Made by a program: the position numbers and the translations under genes
From: Shewanella zhangzhouensis
Lineage (GTDB): Bacteria; Pseudomonadota; Gammaproteobacteria; Enterobacterales; Shewanellaceae
Length of the DNA stretch: 64,000 bases
Reading direction: 5' to 3'
Assembly (NCBI RefSeq): GCF_019457615.1
Contig: NZ_CP080414.1
Coordinates: 3,222,501-3,286,500 of the forward strand
Shown: piece by piece, positions 51,976-61,690 of the stretch
Numbering within the stretch: the first letter of the stretch is position 1
Layout: each line of letters opens with the position of its first letter
Notes under the pieces: generated by a model
What the model saw: only the letters and a program-made list of their open reading frames with translations
Databases searched by the model: none
What the model was told of the DNA's origin: nothing

Positions 51976-54555
51976 ATGCAAGAGCAATACATCCATTCGG
52001 AAATCGAGGCTGAGGTACAAAAGTACTGGGCCGATAACAAAACCTTTGAAGTCACTGAAGATCCTGCGAAAGAGAAGTTCTATTGCCTCTCTATGTTCCC
52101 CTATCCTTCCGGCCGACTTCACATGGGTCATGTGCGTAACTACACCATAGGTGATGTAGTTGCCCGTTTCCAGCGTCTGCAGGGCAAGAACGTACTTCAG
52201 CCCATAGGTTGGGATGCCTTCGGCCTGCCAGCCGAAAACGCGGCCATCAAAAATGCCACCGCGCCGGCCCCCTGGACCTACGAAAACATCGATTACATGA
52301 AAAACCAGCTGAAAATGCTGGGTTTTGGCTACGACTGGAGCCGTGAAATCGCCACCTGTACCCCGGAATACTACCGTTGGGAGCAGTGGTTCTTCACCAA
52401 GCTGTATGAAAAAGGTCTGGTTTACAAAAAGACCTCAGCGGTGAACTGGTGTCCGAACGACCAAACTGTACTGGCCAACGAGCAGGTGCAGGACGGTTGC
52501 TGCTGGCGCTGTGACACTCCGGTTGAGCAAAAAGAAATTCCACAGTGGTTTATCAAAATCACCGCCTATGCCGAAGAGCTTTTGAACGACATCGACACCC
52601 TCGAAGGTTGGCCTGAGCAGGTCAAGACCATGCAGCGCAACTGGATTGGTCGCTCCGAAGGCGTGGAAATGACCTTCAAGGTCAAAGACTCTGACGACAG
52701 CTTCGACATCTACACCACTCGCCCCGACACCGTGATGGGCGTGACCTATGTGGCCATTGCTGCCGGTCACCCACTGGCTGAAAAAGCCGCGCTGAACAAT
52801 CCAGAGCTGGCAGCCTTCGTTGAAGAGTGCAAGCAAAGCGGCACCTCTGAGGCCGAGCTTGCCACCATGGAGAAGAAAGGCGTGGCCACTGGCCTGTACG
52901 CCATTCACCCCCTGACCGGCGAAGAAGTGCCGGTATGGGCCGCCAACTTCGTGCTGATGAACTATGGCACCGGCGCCGTGATGTCGGTTCCTGCCCACGA
53001 CCAGCGTGACTACGAATTTGCCAAGAAATACGGTCTGGCACTCAAGGCCGTAATCAAGCCTGCCGACGGCGAAGTGGATATCTCTGAAGCCGCCTACACC
53101 GAAAAAGGCGTTCTGTTTAACTCAGGTGAGTTCGACAGTTTGGACTTTGACGGTGCTTTCAATGCCATCGCCGACAAGCTCTCTGCCGAAGGCAAGGGCA
53201 AGCGTCAGGTGAACTTCCGTCTGCGTGACTGGGGTGTAAGCCGTCAACGTTACTGGGGCGCCCCTATCCCTATGGTCACTCTGGAAGATGGCACTGTGAT
53301 GCCAACCCCAGAAGACCAGCTGCCGGTTATTCTGCCGGAAGATGTGGTAATGGACGGCGTGCAAAGTCCCATCAAGGCCGACAAAGAGTGGGCCAAGACC
53401 CAGGTGAACGGTCAGGACGCCCTGCGTGAAACCGATACCTTCGACACCTTTATGGAGTCTTCCTGGTACTACGCGCGCTACTGTTCGCCAAAAGCCAACG
53501 AAATGCTGGACCCAGCCAAAGCCAACTACTGGCTGCCGGTGGATCAGTACATAGGTGGTATCGAGCACGCCTGTATGCACCTGCTGTACTTCCGCTTCTT
53601 CCACAAGCTGTTGCGTGATGCCGGTCTGGTGAACTCAAGCGAGCCTGCCAAGCGTCTGCTGACCCAGGGCATGGTGCTGGCCGATGCCTTCTACTACAAC
53701 AATGAGAAAGGCGCCCGCGTATGGGTATCGCCCCTCGATGTGACCGTGGTGGAGAAAGACGACAAGGGCCGCATCATCAAGGCCGTGGACAACGAAGGCC
53801 ATGAGCTGGTGTACACCGGCATGAGCAAGATGTCCAAGTCCAAGAACAACGGTATCGACCCTCAGGTGATGGTGGAAAAATACGGCGCCGACACAGTGCG
53901 TCTGTTTATGATGTTCGCCTCACCACCGGAGCTGACCCTGGAATGGCAGGAATCCGGCGTGGAAGGTGCGCACCGCTTTATCAAGCGTCTGTGGAAACTG
54001 GCCTCTGAGTACAGTGCAGCCCCGGCCACCGAAGCCCTGGATGTAGCAGCGCTCAATGCTGATCAAAAAGCCCTGCGCCGTGAGCTGCACAAAACCATCG
54101 CCAAGGTGACTGATGATCTCGGGCGCCGTCAGATGTTCAACACCGCCGTTGCCGCCGTAATGGAGCTGATGAACCACCTGCAAAAGGCACCGCTGGAGTC
54201 TGCCCAGGACAAGGCGCTGATGAACGAAGCCCTGTCTGCGGTGGTACGTCTGCTCTACCCCATCGCACCGCACGTGTGTTTCAACCTGTGGCGGGAACTG
54301 GGTAACAGTGGCGCCATCGAAGACGCCGGTTGGCCGGCCACCGACGAGTCGGCACTGGTTGAAGACAGCAAACTCATCGTGGTACAGGTGAACGGTAAGG
54401 TACGTGCCAAGCTCACAGTCGCGGCCGATGCCACCAAAGAGCAGGTGGAGGCCCTGGGCCTTGCCGAAGACGCCGTGCGTAAATACACAGATGGCGTCAC
54501 CGTGCGCAAGGTTATTTACGTGCCGGGTAAACTGCTCAACATCGTTGCCAACTGA
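51976..54555 (+). CDS. leuS: leucyl-tRNA synthetase
   Basis: 859-residue class I aminoacyl-tRNA synthetase. HIGH motif PSGRLHMGHVRNY, KMSKS motif GMSKMSKSKNNG, zinc region CPNDQTV...CCWRCD, CP1 editing domain with YTTRPDT. The start at 51976 (MQEQYIHSE) matches E. coli; ATG at 51961 is 5 codons upstream in frame and has a possible AGGCGG site, so it cannot be excluded. A terminator follows before lptE. Confidence 0.97.
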   Translation: MQEQYIHSEIEAEVQKYWADNKTFEVTEDPAKEKFYCLSMFPYPSGRLHMGHVRNYTIGDVVARFQRLQGKNVLQPIGWDAFGLPAENAAIKNATAPAPWTYENIDYMKNQLKMLGFGYDWSREIATCTPEYYRWEQWFFTKLYEKGLVYKKTSAVNWCPNDQTVLANEQVQDGCCWRCDTPVEQKEIPQWFIKITAYAEELLNDIDTLEGWPEQVKTMQRNWIGRSEGVEMTFKVKDSDDSFDIYTTRPDTVMGVTYVAIAAGHPLAEKAALNNPELAAFVEECKQSGTSEAELATMEKKGVATGLYAIHPLTGEEVPVWAANFVLMNYGTGAVMSVPAHDQRDYEFAKKYGLALKAVIKPADGEVDISEAAYTEKGVLFNSGEFDSLDFDGAFNAIADKLSAEGKGKRQVNFRLRDWGVSRQRYWGAPIPMVTLEDGTVMPTPEDQLPVILPEDVVMDGVQSPIKADKEWAKTQVNGQDALRETDTFDTFMESSWYYARYCSPKANEMLDPAKANYWLPVDQYIGGIEHACMHLLYFRFFHKLLRDAGLVNSSEPAKRLLTQGMVLADAFYYNNEKGARVWVSPLDVTVVEKDDKGRIIKAVDNEGHELVYTGMSKMSKSKNNGIDPQVMVEKYGADTVRLFMMFASPPELTLEWQESGVEGAHRFIKRLWKLASEYSAAPATEALDVAALNADQKALRRELHKTIAKVTDDLGRRQMFNTAVAAVMELMNHLQKAPLESAQDKALMNEALSAVVRLLYPIAPHVCFNLWRELGNSGAIEDAGWPATDESALVEDSKLIVVQVNGKVRAKLTVAADATKEQVEALGLAEDAVRKYTDGVTVRKVIYVPGKLLNIVAN

Positions 54556-54596
54556 CCTGTAGCCTGCGACACTGTCGCCGGTTCAGGGGATTAAAG

Positions 54597-54620
54597 AAAA
54601 ACCCGCTGCGGCGGGTTTTT
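54597..54620 (+). terminator. terminator between leuS and lptE
   Basis: 10-bp perfect stem AAAAACCCGC/GCGGGTTTTT with loop TGCG, 30 bp before the lptE ATG. Confidence 0.85.
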
Positions 54621-54650
54621 CTGCTTAACAAAAGGAAGAAGCATTTCGCC

Positions 54651-55145
54651 ATGGTTAGAACATTGCTTACCGCCATTTTGGGTTTGGCGCTGCTCACTGG
54701 CGTCACCGGCTGCGGCTTTCGTCTTCAGGGCAGTTATCAAATTCCGGCCTCCCTCAAGCAATTGAGTGTCGACAGCGCCGATGAATACAGCGAGCTGACC
54801 CGCTTGGTTAAAGATCGCCTGCGCCTGTCAGGTGTGAATGTGGTCGCGTCAGATGCCAAGGTACCCTCGGTGCGGTTGCTGCGTGACACCCTCGAGCGCA
54901 CCACACTCTCGCTCTACCCCACCGGCCATGTCGCCGAGTACGAGCTGATATACCATGTCGACTTTGCCGTGGCTTTTCCCGGCGAAGAGGCCAAGCCATT
55001 CAGCGTGGAAATCCGCCGCGACTATCTGGATGACCCCCGCACCGCACTGGCCAAGAGTCGCGAAATGGAGCTGCTGCTCAAAGAAATGCGCCAGCAAGCC
55101 GCCGACAACCTTATCCAAACCCTCTCGTCCCTCGGGGAGCGCTGA
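54651..55145 (+). CDS. lptE: LPS-assembly lipoprotein LptE
   Basis: 164-residue outer-membrane lipoprotein (lipobox VTGC, Cys21) that plugs LptD and delivers lipopolysaccharide to the cell surface. GFRLQGSYQIPASLKQLSVDS and ALAKSREMELLLKEMRQQAADNL-type sequence (residues ~135-157) match the family. The stop overlaps the holA start (TGATG). Confidence 0.96.
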   Translation: MVRTLLTAILGLALLTGVTGCGFRLQGSYQIPASLKQLSVDSADEYSELTRLVKDRLRLSGVNVVASDAKVPSVRLLRDTLERTTLSLYPTGHVAEYELIYHVDFAVAFPGEEAKPFSVEIRRDYLDDPRTALAKSREMELLLKEMRQQAADNLIQTLSSLGER

Positions 55146-56173
55146 TGCGGGTTTATCCTGAGCAGCTGGGCCGCCACCTGACACCGCTGGCCCAATGTTA
55201 CTGTTTGTTCGGTGACGATGCCTGGTTGATAGAAAACGCCCGCTCTCAGTTATTGATGGCCGCAAGGCAGCAAGGATTTGAAGAGCGTATCAGCCTTGAG
55301 CAGGATAACGGCTTCAACTGGCACGACTTGCAAAACGAGTGGCAGGCCTTAAGCCTCTTTGCCAGCCGCCGCATTATCGAACTCACCCTGCCCCAGGCCA
55401 AACCCGGCGCCGATGGCAGCGCCATGCTGACGAGCCTGATGGCGCAGCCTAACCCAGACCTGCTGCTTATCCTGCGCGGTCCCAAACTCGCCGCCGAGCA
55501 AACCAACAGCAAATGGTTTAAAACCCTCGACAACGCCGGTGTCTATGTTCCCTGCAATACACCTGAAGGGCAGCAATTTTTCCGCTGGTTAGATGGCCGC
55601 ATTGCCGCCAACCGATTGATGCTGGACGGTGACGCGCGCCAATTACTGGCAACCCTGTACGAAGGTAACCTGCTGGCCGCTGAGCAGGCGGTACAACTAC
55701 TGGCGCTGCTTGCAGCCAACCGACGGATCAGCGCCGAAGAACTGAGCCAGTATTTCGACGACCAATCCCGCTTCAACGTGTTTCAGCTCAGTGATGCCCT
55801 GCTTGGAAACCAACAGCAGCGCGTGGCCCATATATTGGCCCAGCTCAAGGCTGAAGGCACAGCCCTGCCCATTGTGCTCTGGGCCGTGTTTCGCGAACTT
55901 GCGAGTCTGCTGCAATTGAAAACAGCCATGGTACAAAGGGAATCCTTGGCACCAATGTGGTCAAGGCTGCGGATTTGGGACAAGCGCAAGCCGCTCTATG
56001 AGGCCGCACTGTCGCGGCTGTCACTGCCACAGATTGAAGCCATGCTCGCCCTCTCATCCTCACTGGAGCTTAAGCTTAAACAGGGCGGAGAAGAGGACTG
56101 GACACTGCTGACTCACCTTTGCCTGCTGTTTGATGCCGCTGCCCACAGTGCTCTGGTGGATACCCGGGGCTGA
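55145..56173 (+). CDS. holA: DNA polymerase III delta subunit
   Basis: 342-residue clamp-loader subunit that opens the beta clamp. The family pattern is present: YCLFGDDAWLIENARSQL, SLFASRRIIEL, KTLDNAGVYVPC and the C-terminal helical collar domain. It is translationally coupled to lptE and followed 1 bp later by nadD. Confidence 0.95.
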   Translation: MRVYPEQLGRHLTPLAQCYCLFGDDAWLIENARSQLLMAARQQGFEERISLEQDNGFNWHDLQNEWQALSLFASRRIIELTLPQAKPGADGSAMLTSLMAQPNPDLLLILRGPKLAAEQTNSKWFKTLDNAGVYVPCNTPEGQQFFRWLDGRIAANRLMLDGDARQLLATLYEGNLLAAEQAVQLLALLAANRRISAEELSQYFDDQSRFNVFQLSDALLGNQQQRVAHILAQLKAEGTALPIVLWAVFRELASLLQLKTAMVQRESLAPMWSRLRIWDKRKPLYEAALSRLSLPQIEAMLALSSSLELKLKQGGEEDWTLLTHLCLLFDAAAHSALVDTRG

Positions 56174-56174
56174 T

Positions 56175-56825
56175 ATGAGCAAGCAACATAATCCAAAGCG
56201 GCACACGGCACTACTTGGCGGCACCTTTGATCCGCCTCACTTTGGCCATATCAGGCCACTGCTGGATGTACTTGAACACTGGCCAATGCAGGATTGTTGG
56301 CTGTTGCCAAATCATATTCCGCCCCACAAACCCGGCACCCATGCCAGCCCGGGGGCAAGACTTGAGATGATTGACGCACTGTGCCGGGAGTTCCCGGCAT
56401 TCAAACTGTGCGACATCGAGCTTCGCCGCGACGAGCCCAGTTACACGGTCAACACTCTCAGGCAGTTGAAGGAACTTTATCCCGACAGGGTGTTCTACTT
56501 TGTCATGGGGATGGATTCTTTTCTGTCGCTGGATAAGTGGTTTGAGTGGCAGCAACTGTTTAATCTCTGCCACCTGGTGGTGTGTGCCCGGCCCGGTTAT
56601 CAATTGGCAGTCGACCACGCCATGGCAAAGGTGCTCGCGGACAGACAACACACGGGAGCCGACTTACCGGTTGAGAACAGCGGTAAGGTGTTAATCACTG
56701 ACATCTGGGAGCAGGACATTTCCTCCACCGACATCCGCGCTGCGTTGGCCGAGCGACGGGATATTCGCCAGTTAGTGCCAGAGTCAGTGGCCTGGGTGAT
56801 TGAGACCCAGGGGCTGTACCGCTAG
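56175..56825 (+). CDS. nadD: nicotinate-mononucleotide adenylyltransferase
   Basis: 216-residue enzyme of NAD synthesis. The nucleotidyltransferase motif GGTFDPPHFGH lies at residues ~14-24, with a C-terminal ISSTDIRAAL loop. The start MSKQHNPKR is one base after the holA stop. The length is normal. Confidence 0.96.
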   Translation: MSKQHNPKRHTALLGGTFDPPHFGHIRPLLDVLEHWPMQDCWLLPNHIPPHKPGTHASPGARLEMIDALCREFPAFKLCDIELRRDEPSYTVNTLRQLKELYPDRVFYFVMGMDSFLSLDKWFEWQQLFNLCHLVVCARPGYQLAVDHAMAKVLADRQHTGADLPVENSGKVLITDIWEQDISSTDIRAALAERRDIRQLVPESVAWVIETQGLYR

Positions 56826-56849
56826 GCGGTGTATTCTGCCACTGGCTGC

Positions 56850-56858
56850 TGCTATACT
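56850..56858 (+). promoter_or_regulatory. extended -10 promoter ahead of rsfS
   Basis: TGC-TATACT, 39 bp before the rsfS GTG, in the 72-bp gap after nadD. The -35 is poor. Suggests an internal promoter for rsfS-rlmH-mrdA-rodA. Confidence 0.5.
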
Positions 56859-56897
56859 GTCGCGCTCTTTTTTTGGAAACACATGGGGTAATTTCGC

Positions 56898-57224
56898 GTG
56901 CAAAGCGAAGAACTGAAGCAATTTGTTGTCGATAAGATTGAAGATCTTAAAGCACGGGATCTGGTAGTACTGGATGTCAGCAAACACTCCAACATCACAG
57001 ATTACATGGTGATCTGCTCGGGTACGTCAAAAACCCACGTCCGCGCCATCGCCGAGAACCTGCTCTCCAAGGCCAGAGAGGCCAACATCACCATTCTCGG
57101 CAGCGAAGGCCGCGACACCAGCGAATGGGTTCTGGTGGATTTGGGTGAAGTCATTCTGCACGTGATGCAGGAACAAACCCGCGACTTTTATCAGCTTGAA
57201 AAGCTCTGGCAAGAACCCGCCTGA
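56898..57224 (+). CDS. rsfS: ribosome silencing factor RsfS
   Basis: 108-residue protein that binds L14 on the 50S subunit and blocks subunit joining in slow growth. [19 protein letters not shown] and [20 protein letters not shown] are the family hallmarks. The start codon is GTG. Overlaps rlmH by TGATG. Confidence 0.97.
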
Positions 57225-57694
57225 TGAAACTGCAACTCATCGCCGTGGGCACCAAGATGCCCGATTGGGTTACCCGCGGATTTGAAGAATATCAGCGCCG
57301 TTTCCCCCGAGACATGGCGCTTGAGCTTGTCGAAATCCCCGCTGGCAAGCGCGGTAAAAACGCCGATATCGCCCGCATCCTGCAAAAGGAGGGTGAACAA
57401 ATGCTTGCAGCAATTCCCAAGGGTAATCATATTGTTACCCTGGATCTTCCCGGCAAGAACTGGACGACTCCCGAACTGGCGAGCGCCCTGTCCAAATGGC
57501 AGCTCGATGGCCGTGATGTCAGCCTCTTGATTGGTGGCCCCGAAGGCCTAGCTCCGGCGTGCAAACAGGCCGCAGCCCAGAGCTGGTGTTTATCGGCGCT
57601 GACTCTGCCCCACCCTCTGGTGAGGGTAGTCGTGGCGGAAAGCCTCTACCGGGCCTGGAGCATTAACAACAACCATCCTTATCACAGGGAATAG
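57224..57694 (+). CDS. rlmH: 23S rRNA pseudouridine-1915 N3-methyltransferase RlmH
   Basis: 156-residue SPOUT-class methyltransferase that modifies Psi1915 in helix 69. [13 protein letters not shown] (SAM knot) and [22 protein letters not shown] (residues ~126-147) with the C-terminal NNHPYHRE are conserved. It is always paired with rsfS. Confidence 0.97.
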
Positions 57695-57734
57695 CGAGCC
57701 CTTGTCAGGCCGCTGATTGCACCGGAGACGTTGA

Positions 57735-59591
57735 GTGACACCAAGAAAACGGGTAGCCATGCATGACCACGCCGCTGAGGCAGCATTGTTCAAGCGGCGG
57801 GCGATATTTACCTTTCTCTGCGTGGTCGCACTTTTTGGTGTACTCCTGACCAACCTGTATCACCTGCAGGTCACCGCCTACACGGACTACACCACGCGCT
57901 CCAATGACAACCGCATCCGGGTAACACCGGTTGCTCCAAGCCGCGGCCTGATTTATGACCGCAATGGCGTGCTGCTCGCCGAAAATCAACCGGTGTATTC
58001 CCTTGAGCTCATTCCCGAAAAGGTTAAAAACATCCCCGAGACACTGACGCAGCTCTCGACTGTGATACCGCTGACTGAAGAAGCCCAGGCAGAGTTCCTC
58101 GAAGCCCTCAAATACCACCGCCGCTTTAAGCCCCTTACGCTCAGGGATAACCTGACTGAGGAAGAAGTGGCCGCATTCAGCGTAAATCAGCATCAGTTTC
58201 CCGGCGTACGGGTGGAAGCCGGCCTAAAACGTTTCTACCCCCATGGCGAGCTCCTGACGCACGTGCTGGGCTTTGTGGGCAAAATCAACGCCAAAGACAG
58301 GACCGCGCTGGAAAAAGCTGACCGCTGGCCAGACTATGCAGCCAGCAAGGACATAGGTAAGCAGGGTATTGAAAAGTATTACGAAAATCTGCTTCACGGC
58401 AAACCAGGGCACCTGGAAGAAGAGGTCAACAACCGTGGCCGAACCATTCGTACCCTGAAAACCGTACCGCCGGAGCCGGGTCAGGATCTCTACCTGACAC
58501 TGGACATCAATTTGCAGAAAAAGGCCATGGAACTGCTGTCCGGGCGTCGTGGCACCATAGTGGCTATCGATCCCCGTGACGGTGGCATCATGGCGATGGT
58601 GTCGAGCCCGTCCTACGATCCCAACCTCTTTGTGCAGGGGATCAGCTCCAGGGATTACAGCGCCCTGCTCAACGACAAGGCTAGACCGCTGATTAACCGC
58701 GCCACCCAGGGGCTGTACGCTCCCGCCTCAACCATCAAACCCCATATGGCACTGATGGGGCTGGAGGAACAGGTCGTCACAGAGCGCACCCGCATCTGGG
58801 ATCCAGGCTACTGGCAAATGCCCGGCGTCGAGCGAAAGTGGCGTGACTGGAAAAAGTGGGGCCATGGCTATGTGGATGTTTATCATGCCATTGTCGAGTC
58901 CTGCGATATCTTCTTTTACGACATGGTGCACAAGATGGGCATAGATAAGATTGCCGCCTTCATGCATCAATTTGGCTTTGGTGAAAGTACCGGCGTGGAT
59001 ATCTTCGAAGAGTCCGCCGGCATCATGCCCTCTTCCGATTGGAAGCGTATCCGCCACAACCAGCCCTGGTATCCCGGTGATACCATCTCGGTGGGGATTG
59101 GCCAGGGCTATTGGACAGCAACACCTATTCAGCTCGCCAATGCCACGGCAATTCTGGCCAATCGCGGTAAGCGCTTTGTGCCCCATCTGCTCAAGGCAAT
59201 GAAAGACAACAGCGCCAAAATCGAGCGGCCACCCGAAGAGATGCCCCCGGTGGCGCTGAAGAATCCCCGCAACTGGGAAATCATCAACGAAGCCATGCGT
59301 CAGACGGCCCATAAGTCGCGCTTTACCGATGCCACTTATACCGCCGCCATGAAAACAGGTACCGCTCAGGTGTTTTCGGTGGCACAGGATGCCAAATACG
59401 ACCACGACAAGGTGGCAGAGCACCTGAGAGACAACGCCCTGATTGTGGCTTACGCCCCCTTTGAGTCTCCCAAGATAGTGTTGGCTGTGGTATTGGAGAA
59501 CGCCGGTTGGGGCGGTGCCAATGCCGGTCCTGTGGCCCGCGCCATGCTGGATGAATTTATGCTCCATGAGCAGTGGAAGGTGCAACCATGA
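57735..59591 (+). CDS. mrdA: penicillin-binding protein 2 (elongasome transpeptidase)
   Basis: 618-residue class B PBP that cross-links peptidoglycan during rod elongation. It has an N-terminal membrane anchor (about residues 25-45), a pedestal domain, and a transpeptidase domain with S332-TIK, SCD (equivalent to the SAD of E. coli) and KTGTAQVF. The start codon is GTG with GGAG 7 nt upstream; an ATG 8 codons in is an alternative. It overlaps rodA by ATGA. Confidence 0.97.
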   Translation: MTPRKRVAMHDHAAEAALFKRRAIFTFLCVVALFGVLLTNLYHLQVTAYTDYTTRSNDNRIRVTPVAPSRGLIYDRNGVLLAENQPVYSLELIPEKVKNIPETLTQLSTVIPLTEEAQAEFLEALKYHRRFKPLTLRDNLTEEEVAAFSVNQHQFPGVRVEAGLKRFYPHGELLTHVLGFVGKINAKDRTALEKADRWPDYAASKDIGKQGIEKYYENLLHGKPGHLEEEVNNRGRTIRTLKTVPPEPGQDLYLTLDINLQKKAMELLSGRRGTIVAIDPRDGGIMAMVSSPSYDPNLFVQGISSRDYSALLNDKARPLINRATQGLYAPASTIKPHMALMGLEEQVVTERTRIWDPGYWQMPGVERKWRDWKKWGHGYVDVYHAIVESCDIFFYDMVHKMGIDKIAAFMHQFGFGESTGVDIFEESAGIMPSSDWKRIRHNQPWYPGDTISVGIGQGYWTATPIQLANATAILANRGKRFVPHLLKAMKDNSAKIERPPEEMPPVALKNPRNWEIINEAMRQTAHKSRFTDATYTAAMKTGTAQVFSVAQDAKYDHDKVAEHLRDNALIVAYAPFESPKIVLAVVLENAGWGGANAGPVARAMLDEFMLHEQWKVQP

Positions 59592-60694
59592 CAAGGGATC
59601 ATGCCCGTAAGAATATCTGGCAACGGATGCACATCGACTTACCGCTTTTGCTTGGACTGCTGGCCATTATGGGGTTTGGCCTGTTTGTTATCTGGTCTGC
59701 CTCGGGTGAAGATCCCGCCATGTTGGAGCGGCAGCTGGTTCGCATGGGTCTCTCCCTCGGCATCATGCTGTTTATGGCACAGATAAATCCGGAAATTCTG
59801 CGCCGCTGGGCCCTGCCGATTTATATCGCCGGGATTATCCTGCTGCTTGGGGTGCACTTTTTCGGGGAAATCAATAAAGGTGCCCAGCGCTGGCTGAATC
59901 TGGGCTTTATGGAATTTCAGCCCTCTGAGCTTATCAAACTCGCCTTCCCCATTACCATGGCCTGGTTTATCAGCAAATTTACCCTGCCACCGAAGAAGCG
60001 GTATCTGGCAGCAGCGGCAGTTATCATGCTTATTCCAACCCTGCTGATAGCCAAGCAACCCGATCTGGGGACTTCCATCCTGGTGGCGGCCTCGGGCATC
60101 TTTGTACTCTTCCTGTCCGGGATGAGCTGGTACATAGTACTTGGGCTATTGGCTTCTGTGCTGTCGTTTTTGCCAATACTCTGGTATTTCCTGATGCACG
60201 ACTACCAGCGCCGCCGGGTACTGACTCTGCTGGATCCGGAAAAAGATCCGCTCGGCGCCGGTTACCACATTATTCAGTCGAAAATCGCCATCGGCTCCGG
60301 TGGCGTGGACGGCAAGGGCTGGCTCCACGGCACCCAGTCGCAGCTGGAGTTTCTGCCCGAACGTCACACCGACTTTATCTTTGCGGTGATTGGCGAAGAG
60401 TTCGGTCTTATCGGCGCCATTCTGTTACTCGCCATGTACCTGTATGTGATTGGCCGGGGACTGGTCATCGCCTCGCGGGCACAAACCAACTTTGCCCGTT
60501 TGTTGGCAGGCTCTATCACCCTGACTTTCTTCGTGTACATCTTCGTGAATATCGGCATGGTCAGCGGCATTTTGCCCGTGGTGGGCGTGCCCTTACCCCT
60601 GATAAGCTACGGCGGCACCTCGATGCTGACATTGATGACAGGTTTTGGCATTCTAATGAGCATTCAAACCCACAGGCGCTTTGTCGACCGCTAA
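59588..60694 (+). CDS. mrdB: rod-shape peptidoglycan polymerase RodA
   Basis: 368-residue SEDS-family glycosyltransferase with ten membrane helices, the partner of PBP2. KQPDLGTSILV, GWLHGTQSQLEFLPERHTDFIFAV-type sequence (residues ~245-268) and PLPLISYGGTSML are typical. The ATG overlaps the mrdA stop by 4 bp. Confidence 0.97.
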   Translation: MTRDHARKNIWQRMHIDLPLLLGLLAIMGFGLFVIWSASGEDPAMLERQLVRMGLSLGIMLFMAQINPEILRRWALPIYIAGIILLLGVHFFGEINKGAQRWLNLGFMEFQPSELIKLAFPITMAWFISKFTLPPKKRYLAAAAVIMLIPTLLIAKQPDLGTSILVAASGIFVLFLSGMSWYIVLGLLASVLSFLPILWYFLMHDYQRRRVLTLLDPEKDPLGAGYHIIQSKIAIGSGGVDGKGWLHGTQSQLEFLPERHTDFIFAVIGEEFGLIGAILLLAMYLYVIGRGLVIASRAQTNFARLLAGSITLTFFVYIFVNIGMVSGILPVVGVPLPLISYGGTSMLTLMTGFGILMSIQTHRRFVDR

Positions 60695-60703
60695 GGAATG
60701 CCG

Positions 60704-61690
60704 ATGAGTTTTGCCCCGGGCCTTGCCTTGTTGCCAGGCCTTCTTGCCGCCAATCTTGTGCTCGCTGCCGAGACACAAATCGACACTGCCAGGGACAGCT
60801 TTATTTCCCGCCAGAGTGCGCTTGGTTTTTCCCAATCCCAAATCGATGCATTTCTGGCCGATGCCCAATATAACCCCAAGGTGATTGAAGCCATCAGCCG
60901 CCCTTGGGAGGCCAAGCCCTGGCATCTCTACCGGCCGCGTTTTCTCACCGAAGCCAGACTGAACGCCGGGCTCGAGTTCTGGCGTGCCCACGAAAGCACC
61001 ATCGACAAAGCATCGGCCCAGTTTGGCGTTGAACCTCAGATGATTGTGGCCATCATTGGCATCGAAACCCATTACGGCCAAACCATGGGCAACTTCAGCG
61101 TGCGCGACGCCCTCTATACCCTTGGCTTTTACTACCCGCCCAGGGCCAGTTTTTTTCTGAAAGAGCTGGGCGAGCTGCAAAAACTTGAGCAGGAAGAAAA
61201 GCTCGATGTGAGCACATTGAAGGGCTCCTACGCCGGTGCCATGGGATTTGGCCAGTTTATGCCCTCCAGCTACCGTTACTACGGGGTCGATTTTGATGGC
61301 GATGGCCGCAAAGACTTGCTCGGCAGCCCCGCCGACGCCATCGGCAGTGTGGCCAATTATTTTCATCAGCATGGCTGGAAGGCGGGCGACCCTGTCGCGT
61401 TTCGATTGGAAAGCTACGGTGAAACGCCGCCAACGGCCTCACTCTGGAAGGGAGAGCCGTTAACCCTCAAGGCCTCCGATATACTCGGAGGCGGCTTCGG
61501 CCTTGCGGACAAACGGGATCTGGATATTGCCCGGCCTGCGATGCTGTTTAAACTGGAGCAGGAAACGCACAACGAATACTGGACGGGTTTTAAGAATTTT
61601 TTCGTAATCACCCGTTATAATCGCAGCCCTCTTTACGCCATGGCGGCCTATGAATTCAGTGAGCAGCTTAAACATGCCCATGCCAAGTAG
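60704..61690 (+). CDS. mltB: membrane-bound lytic murein transglycosylase B
   Basis: 328-residue GH103-type lytic transglycosylase. The catalytic Glu is in IIGIETHYGQ, with GAMGFGQFMPSSYRYYGVDFDGDG downstream. The signal peptide ends near LVLAA-ET; no lipobox is seen, so the name MltB refers to the family, not to lipid anchoring. ATG at 60704 has AAGGA at proper spacing; ATG at 60698 is too close to it. It overlaps rlpA by 17 bp. Confidence 0.94.
   Translation: MSFAPGLALLPGLLAANLVLAAETQIDTARDSFISRQSALGFSQSQIDAFLADAQYNPKVIEAISRPWEAKPWHLYRPRFLTEARLNAGLEFWRAHESTIDKASAQFGVEPQMIVAIIGIETHYGQTMGNFSVRDALYTLGFYYPPRASFFLKELGELQKLEQEEKLDVSTLKGSYAGAMGFGQFMPSSYRYYGVDFDGDGRKDLLGSPADAIGSVANYFHQHGWKAGDPVAFRLESYGETPPTASLWKGEPLTLKASDILGGGFGLADKRDLDIARPAMLFKLEQETHNEYWTGFKNFFVITRYNRSPLYAMAAYEFSEQLKHAHAK

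Noticed and set aside
58890..58930. SCD in place of SxN in PBP2 as a sign of inactivity
   Set aside because: E. coli PBP2 has SAD at this place, so the difference is normal for the family.
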